NCBI RefSeq assembly: GCF_021130785.1
Contig: NC_060213.1
Location: forward strand, 67,189,001-67,253,000
Direction: 5' to 3'
Length of the DNA: 64,000 nucleotides
Source: Homalodisca vitripennis
Taxonomy: Eukaryota; Arthropoda; Insecta; Hemiptera; Cicadellidae
Each line of letters begins with the position of its first letter. Position 1 is the first letter of the stretch. The notes under the pieces are model-generated. The model was not told the origin of the DNA, searched no databases, and saw only the letters and a program-made list of their open reading frames with translations. The position numbers and the translations under genes were made by a program. Shown one piece after another: positions 62,593-64,000 of the stretch.

Positions 62593-63917
62593 AAGAAATC
62601 CGTCAACGCATAAGCGAGCACAGCCACTTTAAAGATACGCTTGCACAAGCCGAAAGCATTATACATGCCCCCTTCCCGAGTTTAATGATCAATTAAGCTG
62701 TTACCTTTAATATATTACATTGCTTCAGAAAAGTAAGTACACTTTATTATTATCTACACGTGTTCACCTTCCAATTTAAACAGCGAAGAGACCTTGATAT
62801 GTAAAGAACCTTGATCATGCAAAGAAACTATGTAAGAACTAGTCTGTAAATGACTTCACAACAGAGCTGACCTACTCGTACATCGGTATGTACTCCATAT
62901 TAAACAATCGTCCTCTTTATATGTACAAAATGTTGTAATTTTTTCGTATATTCATTTTAATATATCTCAATAATATTACATTGGCAGGTCTTTTACGCTT
63001 CAATTACAGACAACTAAATACAATGTACATCTTTGTCATTACTAAAAAGTAGCACAATAATTTCTTGACTGAGCTATCGATTATTTTTATGCAGGCAGAT
63101 AAAGCATTAACGCCGTGAAGTTTTATTTTTTGTAAAGTGTCAAGCAGTATTACACTTTTCTACCATATTGTATTTTGGACGTTTCTAAAATTGAATGCTA
63201 TCAAGACTAAGGCTATTAATAATAATAAAAACATGGCAACTTCTGTAATATGGTTGACTAAGTAATGTTGTGGTTAAATAGTATTGGTTGGTAAGTCGTT
63301 ATACCATACAAAATAGTAACTTTGACCGCACCACCTAAACGTTTAAAAAACACATTCAAACAAGTATGGGAATGAATGTAATGTTCCATTTCACATTTAC
63401 AGTTTCATATCTCTTGAGCATTGGTAATTCCATTACATTGGAACTCAATATAAATTAATGAAATTACTTCCATCATCGTACAATTACACTACGAACTCAA
63501 TTATAAAATTAGTACATAATATTGACGATGTACCAGGATTATTACTTGTTAACCAATGTGAGTTCGTTAATACTATTAGCAAATAAAATCTTGAAACACA
63601 ATAACAAAATTAGCTCTGCAGCATTATCTCGCTACTGAATTAAATTAGCTCATAATAATAATTATATAAAATCATGGGTAAAAATGCTAAAATAACACAT
63701 AAATATTTTATATAACAAATAAAATAATTTTTGTACGGGATTATTACAATAGGCAAGTAATTAAAATGTGGAATGAAAAACATGAAGAAAACAATTCACT
63801 AGCAACTTTATCTTAGGGGCTAAATTAATTTATGGTTAAAAAACTATTGCTTCATCATGAATTACAAAAAATTTAATGTAGAGGTTTTCATTAATTTACA
63901 GTATTTCATAAGATTTG
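62593..63917 (+). repeat. Segmental duplication, copy 2
   Basis: Second copy of the 54074-55596 region in the same orientation, 8.5 kb downstream. It lacks the roughly 200-bp middle insertion. Homology ends at ATAAGATTTG (about 63917), the same point relative to the exon as in copy 1. Confidence 0.8.
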
Positions 63918-63975
63918 CTAAATTAAAGAAATATTTAGAACTATTGTAATAATGATCTCGCTTAACTTTAGGACG

Positions 63976-64000
63976 AACTCGATGAACTCGATTTTTAAGA
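63976..64000 (+). CDS. Possible start of a second P450-like first exon at the window edge
   Basis: Following copy 2 of the duplicated upstream region, an acceptor-like CTTAACTTTAG (ending 63971) leads to ATG at 63982. The frame stays open (MNSIFK) to the window end. The layout copies that of the exon at 55621-55814, but only six codons are visible, so this is inferred from position alone. Confidence 0.3.

Noticed and set aside
1..64000. CRISPR arrays, bacterial operons, ribosome-binding sites, riboswitches
   Set aside because: The sequence is eukaryotic. The only short regular repeats are microsatellites and one 21-bp tandem repeat.

Overview
The window is eukaryotic nuclear DNA, most likely from an insect (a hemipteran is possible, but the sequence alone does not fix this). 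It is strongly AT-rich. Genes are split into short, GC-richer exons with GT..AG introns of 1-2.4 kb. Dinucleotide microsatellites are abundant, and decayed transposable elements (TEs) of many classes fill the spaces. There is no operon structure, CRISPR array, rRNA gene or convincing tRNA gene. Most open frames over 60 codons are chance frames in AT-rich DNA. Three host loci can be supported.

(1) A small secreted Kazal-type protease-inhibitor-like gene on the + strand has a signal-peptide exon at 21333-21372 and a domain exon at 23453-23625. An in-frame TGA sits exactly where a conserved domain cysteine should be. (2) The C-terminal part of a CYP4-type cytochrome P450 lies on the - strand. 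It has four consecutive exons (38266-38198, 36430-36262, 35323-35144, 32760-32603) that splice in phase from the I-helix to the stop codon, with ExxR, PERF and heme-binding motifs intact. Its N-terminal exons were not found. (3) A CYP4-type first exon lies on the + strand (55643-55814): membrane anchor plus proline-rich hinge. No following exon is visible in the remaining 8 kb. The 1.5 kb upstream of this exon recurs at about 80% identity at 62593-63917, ending next to a possible new start codon at the window edge. This suggests tandem duplication of P450 promoters or first exons.

Layout. 1-21 kb: mostly gene-free, with a repetitive-ORF relic near 2.0-2.4 kb, a Tc1/mariner-type transposase relic at 9.7-10.3 kb, an unexplained GC-richer block at 12.8-13.6 kb and a LINE 3' end at 19.7-20.3 kb. 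21-24 kb: Kazal locus. 26-28.7 kb: Mutator-like (MULE) transposase relic with candidate terminal inverted repeats. 32.6-38.3 kb: P450 exons, with a 1.13 kb TA-flanked mariner-type element in the last intron. 39-40.4 and 57.3-58.7 kb: two arms of a 1.4 kb inverted repeat. 41.2-41.5 kb: LINE endonuclease relic. 45.7-46.5 kb: Penelope-like GIY-YIG domain followed by a hammerhead-like RNA motif. 49.5-49.9 kb: Ty3/gypsy integrase relic. 52.4-53.0 and 60.6-61.7 kb: two related 5'-truncated LINE copies sharing a 3' end.

The genes do not form a pathway that can be read from the sequence. The biological theme is a detoxification-gene (CYP4) neighbourhood rearranged by duplication, inverted repeats and TE insertion. 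All family calls come from recognising translated motifs by eye; no database search was run.
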